Notes under the pieces: generated by a model
Database searches by the model: none
The model's input: only the letters and a program-made list of their open reading frames with translations
Told to the model about the DNA's origin: nothing
In this document: piece after piece, positions 1-8,391 of the stretch
Layout: each line of letters starts with the position of its first letter
Numbering within the stretch: position 1 is the first letter of the stretch
Program-made: the position numbers and the translations under genes
Source: Planctomycetaceae bacterium
GTDB taxonomy: Bacteria; Planctomycetota; Planctomycetia; Planctomycetales; Planctomycetaceae
Reading direction: 5' to 3'
Assembly (NCBI GenBank): GCA_014762625.1
Contig: JABURQ010000119.1
Location: 1 to 64,000 of the forward strand
Length of the DNA stretch: 64,000 nt

Positions 1-33
1 GGGTCTTAGAAACTCTTGCGAAGGAACGATTTG

Positions 34-951
34 ATGACAACGCGTGCGGAACAGGTGGAGCCTCTCCGCTGGGAAAAGTTCCCGGTCCTCGATGACGGAT
101 TTGTCTGTCTGGTCGATGTGATGGGAGACGACAGTTCGGTCGTTCAGGCGGCTCGGGTCTCCTACGGCGAAGGGACCAAAAAAGTCTCCGACGATCGGAC
201 CTTGATTCGCTATCTGCTGCGTCATCGGCACACGACGCCGTTCGAGATGGTCGAAATCAAGTTCCTCGTCCGCGTTCCGATGGATTGCTGGCGTCAGTGG
301 ATCCGCCACCGCACGGCCAATGTGAACGAATACAGCACCCGGTATTCGCTGGCCATCGACTCCTCGCAAACCACGCCGACCGACGAGTGGCGGACCCAGG
401 CAGAATCCAATCGCCAGGGATCGGGAGAACCGCTTCCCGATGATCTGGGCGAGAAGCTGACCGCCTCCGAAAAGAAATTTCAGGATCGGGCTCGCGCACT
501 CTATCAGGAGCGAATTGAAGCTGGCGTCGCCCGGGAGCAGGCTCGAAAGGATCTGCCGCTTTGTACCTATACCGAGGCTTACTGGAAGATCGACCTGCAT
601 AATCTGCTGCATTTTCTCGCGTTGCGAATGGATTCTCACGCCCAGCAGGAGATTCGGGATTACGCGACGACCATCGGGGAAAAGATCGTCAAACCGCTGT
701 TCCCGGTCGTTTGGGAAGCGTTTCAGGACTATCGCATGCAGGCGATGTACTTCACGCGTCTGGATGTCGGCGTGCTGCAACGCTTAACGCAAGCCGCTGT
801 CGAGCAAGGTCTTGCCCCTCCCTACTCGGAAGAGTTATTCCTGGCTGCTCAGGATGATACCTGGAAAGAGCTGAAACGGAGCCGGGAACGGGACGAATGC
901 CGGTCAAAACTGGAGCGTTTGGGACTGGTGGAGCCGAAATCGGAGGCATAA
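34..951 (+). CDS. thyX: FAD-dependent thymidylate synthase ThyX
   Basis: ThyX makes dTMP from dUMP in the cytoplasm, using methylene-tetrahydrofolate as carbon donor and reduced FAD as hydride carrier. The family signature RHRTANVNEYSTRYS is present about 100 residues in, and it follows the RTLIRYLLRHRHTTPFEM segment that is typical near the N-terminus. The frame is open from a TTG at 16, but the ATG at 34 is preferred because AAGGA at 21-25 lies 8 bases before it. The product is 305 residues, longer than the usual 220-260, owing to a charged insert after the signature and a C-terminal extension. The next gene, rpsU, is on the same strand about 200 bases on. Confidence 0.95.
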   Translation: MTTRAEQVEPLRWEKFPVLDDGFVCLVDVMGDDSSVVQAARVSYGEGTKKVSDDRTLIRYLLRHRHTTPFEMVEIKFLVRVPMDCWRQWIRHRTANVNEYSTRYSLAIDSSQTTPTDEWRTQAESNRQGSGEPLPDDLGEKLTASEKKFQDRARALYQERIEAGVAREQARKDLPLCTYTEAYWKIDLHNLLHFLALRMDSHAQQEIRDYATTIGEKIVKPLFPVVWEAFQDYRMQAMYFTRLDVGVLQRLTQAAVEQGLAPPYSEELFLAAQDDTWKELKRSRERDECRSKLERLGLVEPKSEA

Positions 952-993
952 CCGGTCCGAGCCGGTCGAATTTGACGGAAGTCCCGGTTAGGT

Positions 994-1021
994 TTGCGTT
1001 TCTGCCGATATCTGTTATCCT
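994..1021 (+). promoter_or_regulatory. possible promoter of rpsU
   Basis: TTGCGT at 994-999 and TATCCT at 1016-1021 are separated by 16 bases and would place the start of transcription about 120 bases before rpsU. The match to the housekeeping consensus is only moderate, so this is a weak suggestion. A long leader before a ribosomal protein gene would leave room for translational control, but no known leader motif was recognised. Confidence 0.25.
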
Positions 1022-1147
1022 TGAGTACTGCGCCGCCGATGAACATTGGTGGCGAACAAAACATTTTCTATCGGCAACGCGAGGTGCGTCTGCCGCTCCG
1101 GCCACGAGGCCGTCGAAGAAAGTCACTCAAATCAGAGGAGGTTGTTT

Positions 1148-1345
1148 GTGGTTAAGTTGCGTCTGCGAGACAACGAAAACATTAATGATGCTGTGAAACG
1201 ATTCCGTAAGCTGGTCGAACATGCCGGTATCAAGAAGGAAATGCGTCGTCGCGAATATTACGAAAAGCCGAGCGATGAAAAGCGTCGCGCTCGTCGTCGT
1301 GCCGAACGCCGGAATCGCCTGCAACGTCTCTCAGGCGGCATCTGA
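1148..1345 (+). CDS. rpsU: 30S ribosomal protein bS21
   Basis: Small, highly basic protein of 65 residues matching bS21, a component of the small ribosomal subunit near the anti-Shine-Dalgarno end of 16S rRNA. It begins [19 protein letters not shown] and ends in an Arg/Lys-rich helix ([17 protein letters not shown]), both characteristic of the family. The GTG at 1148 is chosen over upstream starts because a perfect AGGAGG (1136-1141) lies 6 bases before it. A mobile-looking repeat sits 13 bases after the stop, and a strong intrinsic terminator follows the repeat, so the repeat appears to have entered the 3' untranslated region. Confidence 0.95.
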   Translation: MVKLRLRDNENINDAVKRFRKLVEHAGIKKEMRRREYYEKPSDEKRRARRRAERRNRLQRLSGGI

Positions 1346-1358
1346 TCGCAGGCGGACT

Positions 1359-1460
1359 AGCAGCCCGTTGAAAAACCTCAATTTTGCTGCGAATGGATTT
1401 TTGAGCTGAATCACATCGTCACAAATTCTCGCTAACAAATCCGTTTCTCAACACGCTGCC
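1359..1460. repeat. Three-copy repeat family, copy 1 (short form)
   Basis: A 102-base element with imperfect terminal inverted repeats: it opens AGCAGCCCGTTGAAAAAC and closes with GTTTCTCAACACGCTGCC, whose reverse complement is nearly the same. Related copies are at 29139-29303 and 43900-44149. This copy lacks the interior of the others; the join is explained by a deletion between two direct ATTCTCG heptamers that are present in the longer copies. It encodes nothing convincing. It lies between the rpsU stop and the rpsU terminator. Confidence 0.85.
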
Positions 1461-1485
1461 AGACCCCGACCTACTTCAAGACACG

Positions 1486-1513
1486 AACCGGAGTTTTTTA
1501 GCTCCGGTTTTTT
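1486..1513 (+). terminator. Rho-independent terminator of rpsU
   Basis: A perfect 8-base stem, AACCGGAG (1486-1493) with CTCCGGTT (1502-1509), has a loop of TTTTTTAG and is followed by a T-run. It ends the rpsU transcript downstream of repeat copy 1. Confidence 0.85.
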
Positions 1514-1587
1514 CATGCGCTGTTTGACAACGAACTGCCGTTAGGTAGAGAGAGAGCTATCTTTGACAATTTGGTTCTTAGATTTTA

Positions 1588-1649
1588 GTGCTTTGTTCTT
1601 TGTGATTGGATTACAAAATTCCAAGTACAAAAAACAAAGAACAAAACAC
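1588..1649. repeat. Long inverted repeat in the rpsU / regulator spacer
   Basis: GTGCTTTGTTCTTTGT (1588-1603) is matched in reverse complement at 15 of 16 positions by ACAAAGAACAAAACAC (1634-1649), with a 30-base loop. A diverged relative is at 28764-28825. The surrounding 1514-1843 stretch is AT-rich and holds no gene that can be supported. Confidence 0.6.
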
Positions 1650-1843
1650 AAACAGTACACAAAAACAAATCCTGCGCAAGATGTGAAAAATCGGGTCAAA
1701 ACTGGCCGTTTTCCACACGTGTTGATGACTTTGTGACTTGATGTCTTTCAAATTGCTCAATACGAAAACCCTCGGGAGTTTTCAACGAAACAGCGGAGTG
1801 TCATCCAAACACGAAAAGCAAGTTTTCAGCGATGGGCACAACG

Positions 1844-3811
1844 TTACTCGTCACCGCCGACTTCTGACATGTCGAGATGTTTCATCTTGCGGTAAAGATT
1901 CGAGCGATGTACGCCCAGTAAGCGGGCCGCTTCGCTCACATTGTCCTGGACCCGTTTGATCGCTCGGCGGATGAATTCCCGTTGGAATTGTTTGGTCGCT
2001 TCATCGAGCGGTAAGTCTTCGGACGGTTCCAGGCCGGTGGCCTGTCGTTCGGGACTCAGGATAAATGCGAGGTCGTCCGCCTGTACTTTATCGCCCACGG
2101 TCAAAAAGGCGACCCGTTCCATGAGGTTCCGCAGTTCGCGCACGTTGCCGGGCCAAGAATTCGATTGCAATCGCCGCCGAGCATCCATCGTGAGAACGAG
2201 GGTCGGTCGATTCGCCTGTCGGCAGAACTGTTTGATGAAATGTTCGGCGAGCGGCAGGATGTCTTCCGGTCGTTCCCGCAGCGGCAGCAGGTCGATCGTC
2301 ACGACGCTGAGTCGATAATACAGATCCTCCCGGAATTTCCCTTCCGAGACTTTTCCGGTCAGGTCGGAGTTGGTGGCGGCGATCACGCGGACGTCGATCG
2401 GGATGGTTTGCGATCCGCCGACCCGCGTGATCACTTTCTGTTCGAGCACTCGCAACAGCTTCGCCTGCCCGCCGGGAGACATGTCGCCGATCTCATCGAG
2501 GAACAGCGTCCCGCCGTCGGCGAGTTCAAATTTTCCTGCGCGGGATTCCTTGGCGTCGGTGAAGGCTCCTTTTTCGTGACCGAACAGTTCGCTCTCCAGC
2601 AGAGTTTCCGCCAGCGCGGCGCAGTTGACGGCAATGAAGGGTTTGTCTTTACGCGGTCCTTTGTAGTGCAGAGACTGGCTGACGACTTCTTTGCCGGTCC
2701 CGCTTTCGCCGAGGATCAGGACCGGGAGGTCGGTCGTCGCCAGACGATTCACGGTATCCTTGAGGGCTTCCATCGAAGAGCTTTCGCCCACGATCTGGAC
2801 CCCTTGGGTGACCTGTTCCGCCAGTTGCTGGTGCGACCGGATCAACTCTTCCCGCTCGCGACTCTGGTTCAGAGCGTTGGCGGCCTGAGTTCCCAACAGC
2901 GAGAGAATCTCTCCGTCTACCTCGTTGAATTCGCCTTCCAGTTTATTGATGACTTCAAAGGCGCCGATCAGTTTCCCGGCTCCGTCCTTCAGCGGACAGC
3001 AGAGCAGGGAATGGGTTTTGTATCCGCTTTCCTGATCGACCTTCTGATTGAATCGTGCGTCGGCGTAAGCGTCGTTGACGATGACGGTGTTTTGAGTCTG
3101 GATTACTTCCCCCACGATCCCGCGGTCGTCGGGAATTCGTAACGATCCCCCTTGGATACCGAGGGCCGGGACCGCGACCACTTCATGCTGGTCCTGATCC
3201 CAGAGAAAGATACTGGCTCGATCGCAACTGAGAACCTGAGTCGCTTTCTCAGCGATCACTTTTAAGAGCGATTCCGTACTGGGGGCGGTCGCAAAGGCGA
3301 CCGACACATTCAGAATGCTCTTCAAGCGAGCGGCAAACACGCGGTCCTCAGCCAGGTGATGACAAAGCTCGACCGCTTCCGCCAGCATTTGAGCCGCTTG
3401 CCAGGCGGCGACGGCGCGTTCGTCGTCGATCGATTTGCCGCCGAGGGCGAGTACCCCGGTAATGCGTCCTCCTCGATGGATCGGGACCACCAGCCAGATC
3501 AGACTCCCGTAAGCGGAACAGACCGCTTCCTCCCGGTCGAGAACATCGTCCCGCCAAGTGAGATCGAACGCATCGTCGGACTGTCGTCCGCTTTGAGCGC
3601 GGAGAACCCACTGTTCGCCGCGCATCCACCACTGACAACTTTGGGCGGAGAATTCGGCAGAAAGTTCGGGAAGCAATTGTTTGAGGAACGCCTCGCAATC
3701 CGGCTCCTCGGCGAGACCTCGCATCAGACGTTCGGACCAGTCGGCAAGAACGGCATCGTCTCCGCTCTGCAACTCGGCTCTCGAAATCCAATGGGGTGAG
3801 GTAACAGACAT
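1844..3811 (-). CDS. Sigma-54-dependent transcriptional activator with GAF sensor domain
   Basis: Bacterial enhancer-binding protein of 655 residues. A GAF-type sensor occupies about 165-315, and a weaker GAF-like segment may lie before it (about 25-155). The AAA+ module follows: Walker A GESGTGKE at 368-375, the sigma-54 contact loop GAFTDA at 415-420, and Walker [12 protein letters not shown] at 434-444. A Fis-type helix-turn-helix is near 624-645 ([15 protein letters not shown]). It would activate sigma-54 promoters in response to a ligand or redox signal bound by the GAF domain; the signal cannot be read from sequence. It has no receiver domain, so it is not a two-component regulator. No clear sigma-54 promoter was found in the adjacent spacers, so its targets are unknown. 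Confidence 0.93.
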   Translation of the reverse strand: MSVTSPHWISRAELQSGDDAVLADWSERLMRGLAEEPDCEAFLKQLLPELSAEFSAQSCQWWMRGEQWVLRAQSGRQSDDAFDLTWRDDVLDREEAVCSAYGSLIWLVVPIHRGGRITGVLALGGKSIDDERAVAAWQAAQMLAEAVELCHHLAEDRVFAARLKSILNVSVAFATAPSTESLLKVIAEKATQVLSCDRASIFLWDQDQHEVVAVPALGIQGGSLRIPDDRGIVGEVIQTQNTVIVNDAYADARFNQKVDQESGYKTHSLLCCPLKDGAGKLIGAFEVINKLEGEFNEVDGEILSLLGTQAANALNQSREREELIRSHQQLAEQVTQGVQIVGESSSMEALKDTVNRLATTDLPVLILGESGTGKEVVSQSLHYKGPRKDKPFIAVNCAALAETLLESELFGHEKGAFTDAKESRAGKFELADGGTLFLDEIGDMSPGGQAKLLRVLEQKVITRVGGSQTIPIDVRVIAATNSDLTGKVSEGKFREDLYYRLSVVTIDLLPLRERPEDILPLAEHFIKQFCRQANRPTLVLTMDARRRLQSNSWPGNVRELRNLMERVAFLTVGDKVQADDLAFILSPERQATGLEPSEDLPLDEATKQFQREFIRRAIKRVQDNVSEAARLLGVHRSNLYRKMKHLDMSEVGGDE

Positions 3812-4046
3812 GAATCAACTTCCGTGAATGATGGTCCTGGAGTTGAGAATCGTTTCGACGACACTCTCTCCGCGAATCTCTCTGTCATATCATCAATTTG
3901 ACACCTTAGACCGGTCGGGAATCAAAAACAAACTGTCGATTTTTGGAATCTTTCGTATGGATGTTTTTTCGGGAAAAAATCCGTATCCTGTCATAAAAGG
4001 TTTGTGTCCGACACATCCAGATATCCCGATTTGTGGAAAGCTCACG

Positions 4047-4334
4047 ATGATCTGTCTCAATGTGATACTCACAGTCAAGAATGAAAGTGACGTTCCCAAA
4101 GTACGCGAGCTGATGGTCAAGCAACGCGAACTGACGTTGCAGGAACCGGGCTGCGTTCGCTTTGAGGTTTATCATTCCGAGTCGGACCCCAAAATCTTTA
4201 TTCTCAACGAACGCTGGGAATCGCAGGACGCTCTCGACGCCCATCGCAATGCGGAAGCATGCACCACCATCTATTTTCCACACGTCGTGCCCTTATGTGA
4301 TCGAGTTCCCCATCCTTCCTCGTTGGTTGAATAA
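4047..4334 (+). CDS. Antibiotic biosynthesis monooxygenase (ABM) fold protein
   Basis: A 95-residue ferredoxin-like alpha/beta protein of the ABM superfamily, whose members include quinol monooxygenases and small heme- or quinone-handling dimers. Typical features are the N-terminal strand MICLNVILTV, the central LQEPGCVRFEVYHSESDP, and the FILNERWESQDALDAHR segment. The frame is open upstream to 3828, but the ATG at 4047 fits the family start and has GGAAAG 6 bases before it. It stands just before ilvD, about 80 bases away. A second ABM protein is at 55417. The substrate cannot be predicted. Confidence 0.85.
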   Translation: MICLNVILTVKNESDVPKVRELMVKQRELTLQEPGCVRFEVYHSESDPKIFILNERWESQDALDAHRNAEACTTIYFPHVVPLCDRVPHPSSLVE

Positions 4335-4415
4335 CAACACAAAACAGCTCCTTTATTGTGTAGCTTTCCCCACTCAATTCCACCCACACTCTTACTGGAA
4401 CGAATCCTGACTGAT

Positions 4416-6098
4416 ATGACCGAACTCAACAAATACTCCAAAAGAATTACGCAACCCGCTTCTCAAGGTGCTTCTCAGGCAATGCTCTACGCCACCGGGA
4501 TGCAACCGGCCGATATGGATAAACCGCAAGTCGGGATCTCCTCCATGTGGTACGAAGGCAATTCGTGCAATATGCATCTCAACGATCTCGCCGCTAAAGT
4601 CGATGAAGGTGTCGAGAAAGCCGGCATGGTTGGAATGCGGTTCAACACGATCGGGGTCAGCGACGGGATTTCGATGGGAACGGAAGGAATGTCCTACTCG
4701 TTACAGTCGCGCGATCTGATCGCTGATTCCATCGAAACCGTAATGTCGGCACAGTGGTACGACGCCAATATCTCCATTCCCGGCTGCGACAAAAATATGC
4801 CGGGCTGCCTGATCGCCATGGCGCGTTTGAATCGTCCGGCGATTATGGTCTATGGAGGAACCATTAAAGCGGGTTGCGGTGATCTGGTGCGGGAAAAACT
4901 AGATATCGTCTCGGCGTTTCAGTCATACGGTCAAAAACTGTCTCACACGATTTCCGAAGAGGAACGGCAGGACATCGTACAGCACAGTTGCCCCGGAGCC
5001 GGTGCCTGCGGCGGAATGTACACTGCCAACACCATGTCTTCGGCCATTGAAACGTTGGGAATGTCCCTTCCATACAGTTCATCCACTCCCGCCGAAGAAC
5101 CCGGCAAGATTGAGGAATGTCTGAAAGCTGGAGAAGCGATCAAAGTTCTTCTGGAAAAAGATATCAAACCTCGCGACATCATGACTCGCGAGGCATTCGA
5201 GAACGCGATGGTGATCATCATGGCTCTGGGCGGGTCGACGAACGCCGTGCTCCACTTGATCGCCATGGCCCGGGCCGCCGATGTGGAATTGACCATCGAC
5301 GATTTTCAGAAGGTCAGCGATCGTATTCCTTACATCGCCGACCTGAAACCGTCCGGCAAATACGTGATGGAAGATCTGCACGCGGTGGGGGGAATTCCCG
5401 CCGTGCAGAAATATCTGCTGGAAAAAGGCTTGCTGAACGGTGACTGCCTCACCTGTACCGGGAAAACATTGGCGGAGAATGTCGCCGATTTGCCGGGGCT
5501 CACCGACGGACAGGATATCATTCATACGGTCGAAGAGCCGATCAAAAAGACGGGGCACTTGCGGATTATGCGTGGCAATTTCTGTCCCGGAGGAGCCGTG
5601 GCTAAGATCACCGGGAAAGAAGGACTTAGTTTCACGGGGACGGCCAACGTCTTTGATTCCGAAGAAGAGATGCTCAAAGGGCTCGAGGACGGAAAAATTC
5701 AGAAAGGGGACGTGATCATTATCCGTTACGAAGGCCCGAAGGGTGGGCCTGGGATGCCGGAAATGCTCACGCCGACTTCAGCAATCATGGGAGCCGGTCT
5801 GGGGAGTGACGTGGCGTTAATGACCGACGGGCGTTTTTCCGGCGGTTCGCACGGCTTCATCGTCGGTCACATTACCCCGGAGGCCCAGGAGGGAGGGCCG
5901 ATTGCTTTGGTGAAGAACGGAGACACCATCACGATTGACGCCGAAAGTAATACGATCACGGTGGAGGTCGATGCGGAGGAACTGAAAGCCCGCCAAGAGA
6001 CGTGGACCGCTCCTCCTTTCAAAGCGACTCGTGGGACGTTGTACAAATACATCAAATGTGTGAAGTCGGCGTCCGAAGGTTGCGTTACGGACGAATAG
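4416..6098 (+). CDS. ilvD: Dihydroxy-acid dehydratase
   Basis: Catalyses the dehydration of dihydroxy-isovalerate and dihydroxy-methylvalerate to the 2-oxo acids, the third shared step of valine and isoleucine synthesis. At 560 residues it is full length. The cysteines expected to hold the Fe-S cluster are visible at about 51 (NSCNMHL), 124 ([10 protein letters not shown]) and 198 ([15 protein letters not shown]), and the C-terminal [15 protein letters not shown] motif is intact. The ATG at 4416 is preferred to the frame opening at 4356 because the family starts close to this point, although no strong ribosome-binding site precedes it. No other ilv gene is adjacent; a LeuA-type synthase is found at 51.6 kb. 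Confidence 0.96.
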   Translation: MTELNKYSKRITQPASQGASQAMLYATGMQPADMDKPQVGISSMWYEGNSCNMHLNDLAAKVDEGVEKAGMVGMRFNTIGVSDGISMGTEGMSYSLQSRDLIADSIETVMSAQWYDANISIPGCDKNMPGCLIAMARLNRPAIMVYGGTIKAGCGDLVREKLDIVSAFQSYGQKLSHTISEEERQDIVQHSCPGAGACGGMYTANTMSSAIETLGMSLPYSSSTPAEEPGKIEECLKAGEAIKVLLEKDIKPRDIMTREAFENAMVIIMALGGSTNAVLHLIAMARAADVELTIDDFQKVSDRIPYIADLKPSGKYVMEDLHAVGGIPAVQKYLLEKGLLNGDCLTCTGKTLAENVADLPGLTDGQDIIHTVEEPIKKTGHLRIMRGNFCPGGAVAKITGKEGLSFTGTANVFDSEEEMLKGLEDGKIQKGDVIIIRYEGPKGGPGMPEMLTPTSAIMGAGLGSDVALMTDGRFSGGSHGFIVGHITPEAQEGGPIALVKNGDTITIDAESNTITVEVDAEELKARQETWTAPPFKATRGTLYKYIKCVKSASEGCVTDE

Positions 6099-6152
6099 AG
6101 CGAAAGGAACGAGACGCCAACAGGGAGCTTCCCAACCAGCGACTCAATAATT

Positions 6153-7061
6153 ATGCACGGTCCACCAGGACATCATCACGGCCATGACCACGCGCACGGT
6201 TCGCAGAACCGAAAGCGACTCGGGTGGGCGTTTGCCATGTCGTTTACGTACATGGTGGCGGAATTCGTCGGAGGCTGGCTGACAAATTCGCTGGCCCTGT
6301 TGGCGGACGCCGGGCATATGCTGTCCGATGTGGCGGCGCTGGCGCTCAGTTTTTTTGCCATCTGGATTGCGACGCAACCATCCCCCAAACATCGAACCTA
6401 CGGCTATTATCGCGCCGAGATTCTGGCGGCTCTGATCAATGGCGCGTCGCTTATCGCCATTGCGCTCATGATTTTCTGGGAAGCGATTCAAAGGTTTCGA
6501 TCTCCCGAACAGGTCGCCGGGTCGATGATGATGGGAATAGCGATCGGCGGCTTGGTGATCAATCTCATCTCGATGTCGATTCTCCACGGAGGACGGGATG
6601 CGAACCTGAATCTCCGCGGGGCCTGGTTGCATGTAATGATGGATGCTTTGGGAAGCGTGGGGGCGATTCTCGCCGGGTTGGCCATCTGGTGGTTCAACTG
6701 GGAATGGGTCGATCCGCTGGCGTCGATTCTGATCGGTCTGCTGGTCATCTATTCGTCCTGGAGATTATTGGCAGAGGCGGTCTCAGTGTTGATGGAATCT
6801 GCTCCCGCGAATCTCGATGTCGATGAGGTTCAGGATGCCATGCACGAAACCTGTGGCGTCACGGAAATTCACGATTTGCACGTCTGGACGATTGCCAGTG
6901 GATTGGTTTGTTTATCGGCTCACGCGGTGGTCGAAGAGCAAACTCCCGATGCAGATGTACTCGGCGAATTAAGAGAGATGCTTCACGAGCGGTTCGGGAT
7001 CGACCACATCACGATTCAGATTGAGCCGGAAGGATTTGAGGAGAGAGACATTCCAGTCTGA
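6153..7061 (+). CDS. Cation diffusion facilitator (zinc/cobalt efflux)
   Basis: An inner-membrane metal/proton antiporter of the CDF family, 302 residues with about six membrane segments. The N-terminus is a histidine-rich metal-binding stretch (HHHGHDHAH). The two HxxxD transport-site motifs are at 55/59 (ADAGHMLSD) and 160/164 (LHVMMD). A cytoplasmic C-terminal domain (about 205-300) carries the usual IHDLHVWTIASG segment. The overall pattern is closest to CzcD/ZitB-type zinc exporters. It lies 54 bases after ilvD and converges on the next gene with only 2 bases between the stops. Confidence 0.93.
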   Translation: MHGPPGHHHGHDHAHGSQNRKRLGWAFAMSFTYMVAEFVGGWLTNSLALLADAGHMLSDVAALALSFFAIWIATQPSPKHRTYGYYRAEILAALINGASLIAIALMIFWEAIQRFRSPEQVAGSMMMGIAIGGLVINLISMSILHGGRDANLNLRGAWLHVMMDALGSVGAILAGLAIWWFNWEWVDPLASILIGLLVIYSSWRLLAEAVSVLMESAPANLDVDEVQDAMHETCGVTEIHDLHVWTIASGLVCLSAHAVVEEQTPDADVLGELREMLHERFGIDHITIQIEPEGFEERDIPV

Positions 7062-7063
7062 TC

Positions 7064-8227
7064 TTAGGGTGACCGCACCTGCTTGCGATAGATGCTGGGA
7101 GTCACGCCGGCCTGTTTTCGAAACGAAGTCGTCAGGTACTCGACATGCGTGAATCCTACGCTGGCGGCAATCGCGTCGAGAGTCATATCCGTTTCCCGCA
7201 ACAGTTCTTTGACGCGATCCATTCGCGTGCGGACAATCATCTCGTGCGGCGTACAGCCCAGGACCTTCTGAAAGCGGAATTCGAAAACACGACGAGACAA
7301 GGGGATCTCTTTCAATAAGTCATTGACGTTGATGCCGTCACTCGATCGGGTCCGAATCAGATGTAACGCTTTGACGAGATCGGGATCGTCGATGGCGAGA
7401 ATGTCGGTCGATTGTCTGGCGGCGATTCCCAGTGGTGGAATGAAGCATGCTTCCTCTGTGATCGATTTTTTCTTCAACAACGTGTCCAGAAGTTCGGCGG
7501 CTCGATAGCCCGTCTGGTGACTGTCGGGGATGACACTGGAAAGGGGAGGCGTACACAGATTGCAGAGAAGTTCGTCGTTATCGACACCCAGAACGGCGAT
7601 TTCTTCCGGAACTGATATATTGAGTTCGCGACAGACATCGAGCAGTTGTTGGGCACGAATGTCGTAACAGGCAAAAATGCCGATGGGGCGGGGAAGGTTA
7701 TCTACCCACTTTCGCAGGCGGCGTTGCTCGCGATTCCAGGAATACCCTTTTTCGGTGCGCGAACGGGCGTGAAAAAGTTCACACTTTTGGCCACGGTCGG
7801 CCAGAACGCTCACAAATCCTTCCTCTCGCCAGTTCGACCAGTTGAAGTCAGGCTCGCCACAGAATGCAAAGTGCTGAAAACCTCGTTCCATCAAATGCTC
7901 CGCCGCGAGTCGAGCAATCGCTGTGTCATCTGTTTCGACCCACGGAATTCCGGGAACTCTGCGGGCCGCAGAGACGTCAATCACCGGTAATCCGGTTTGA
8001 CGAATCGCTTTGGCGATCTCCTCCGTTTCGATACGGGCGATGATGCCGTCTCCCTGCCAGTTTCGTAGCCAACCCGGAGGTTTTGCACCACGTTCTTGTT
8101 CGGGCAGATAAATCGACCAGGGCTGATGCTCGCGTTGATAAGACGTGATCCCCTGCAAAACCCCACGGGCATAGGCGTTAGAAGTTTCGATTAATAAGGC
8201 GACCGCTGGTCGAGAAGAATGAGGCAT
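7064..8227 (-). CDS. XylR-like regulator: LacI-type sugar-binding domain with AraC DNA-binding domain
   Basis: 387 residues. The N-terminal two-thirds resembles periplasmic-binding/LacI sensor domains (ALLIETSNAYARGVLQGI near the start; IAVLGVDNDELLCNLCTPPLSSV near 230-250). The C-terminal hundred residues form an AraC-type double helix-turn-helix, ending LDAIAASVGFTHVEYLTTSFRKQAGVTPSIYRK. This order is that of E. coli XylR and of many planctomycete regulators of sugar-catabolic genes. It is divergent from the ThuA/dehydrogenase gene at 8392 across a 164-base spacer, so that gene is its likely target; the sugar ligand is unknown. Confidence 0.9.
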   Translation of the reverse strand: MPHSSRPAVALLIETSNAYARGVLQGITSYQREHQPWSIYLPEQERGAKPPGWLRNWQGDGIIARIETEEIAKAIRQTGLPVIDVSAARRVPGIPWVETDDTAIARLAAEHLMERGFQHFAFCGEPDFNWSNWREEGFVSVLADRGQKCELFHARSRTEKGYSWNREQRRLRKWVDNLPRPIGIFACYDIRAQQLLDVCRELNISVPEEIAVLGVDNDELLCNLCTPPLSSVIPDSHQTGYRAAELLDTLLKKKSITEEACFIPPLGIAARQSTDILAIDDPDLVKALHLIRTRSSDGINVNDLLKEIPLSRRVFEFRFQKVLGCTPHEMIVRTRMDRVKELLRETDMTLDAIAASVGFTHVEYLTTSFRKQAGVTPSIYRKQVRSP

Positions 8228-8347
8228 AGAAACGAGAAGGTCTCATGAAATAGCGACGGAACGTGAAATAGTATAGCAATTATGCGCAATTTCTCATTGC
8301 CGGGCTATTGTTTTCGGTTAGTGTGAATAAAGAAATCAATCTCCTTC

Positions 8348-8370
8348 CACACACACACACACACACACAC
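8348..8370. repeat. (CA)n microsatellite in the 5' leader of the 8392 gene
   Basis: Eleven CA units plus a final C lie immediately before the ribosome-binding site GGAG (8378) of the large dehydrogenase gene. Long dinucleotide tracts are uncommon in bacterial chromosomes and prone to slippage. If translation began at the upstream in-frame TTG (8308), the tract would encode alternating His-Thr. Confidence 0.9.
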
Positions 8371-8391
8371 CTTCTCTGGAGTGAGACCATC

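Noticed and set aside
2165-3142. 325-residue plus-strand frame opposite the sigma-54 activator
   Set aside because: The minus-strand activator has intact AAA+ motifs over the same bases.
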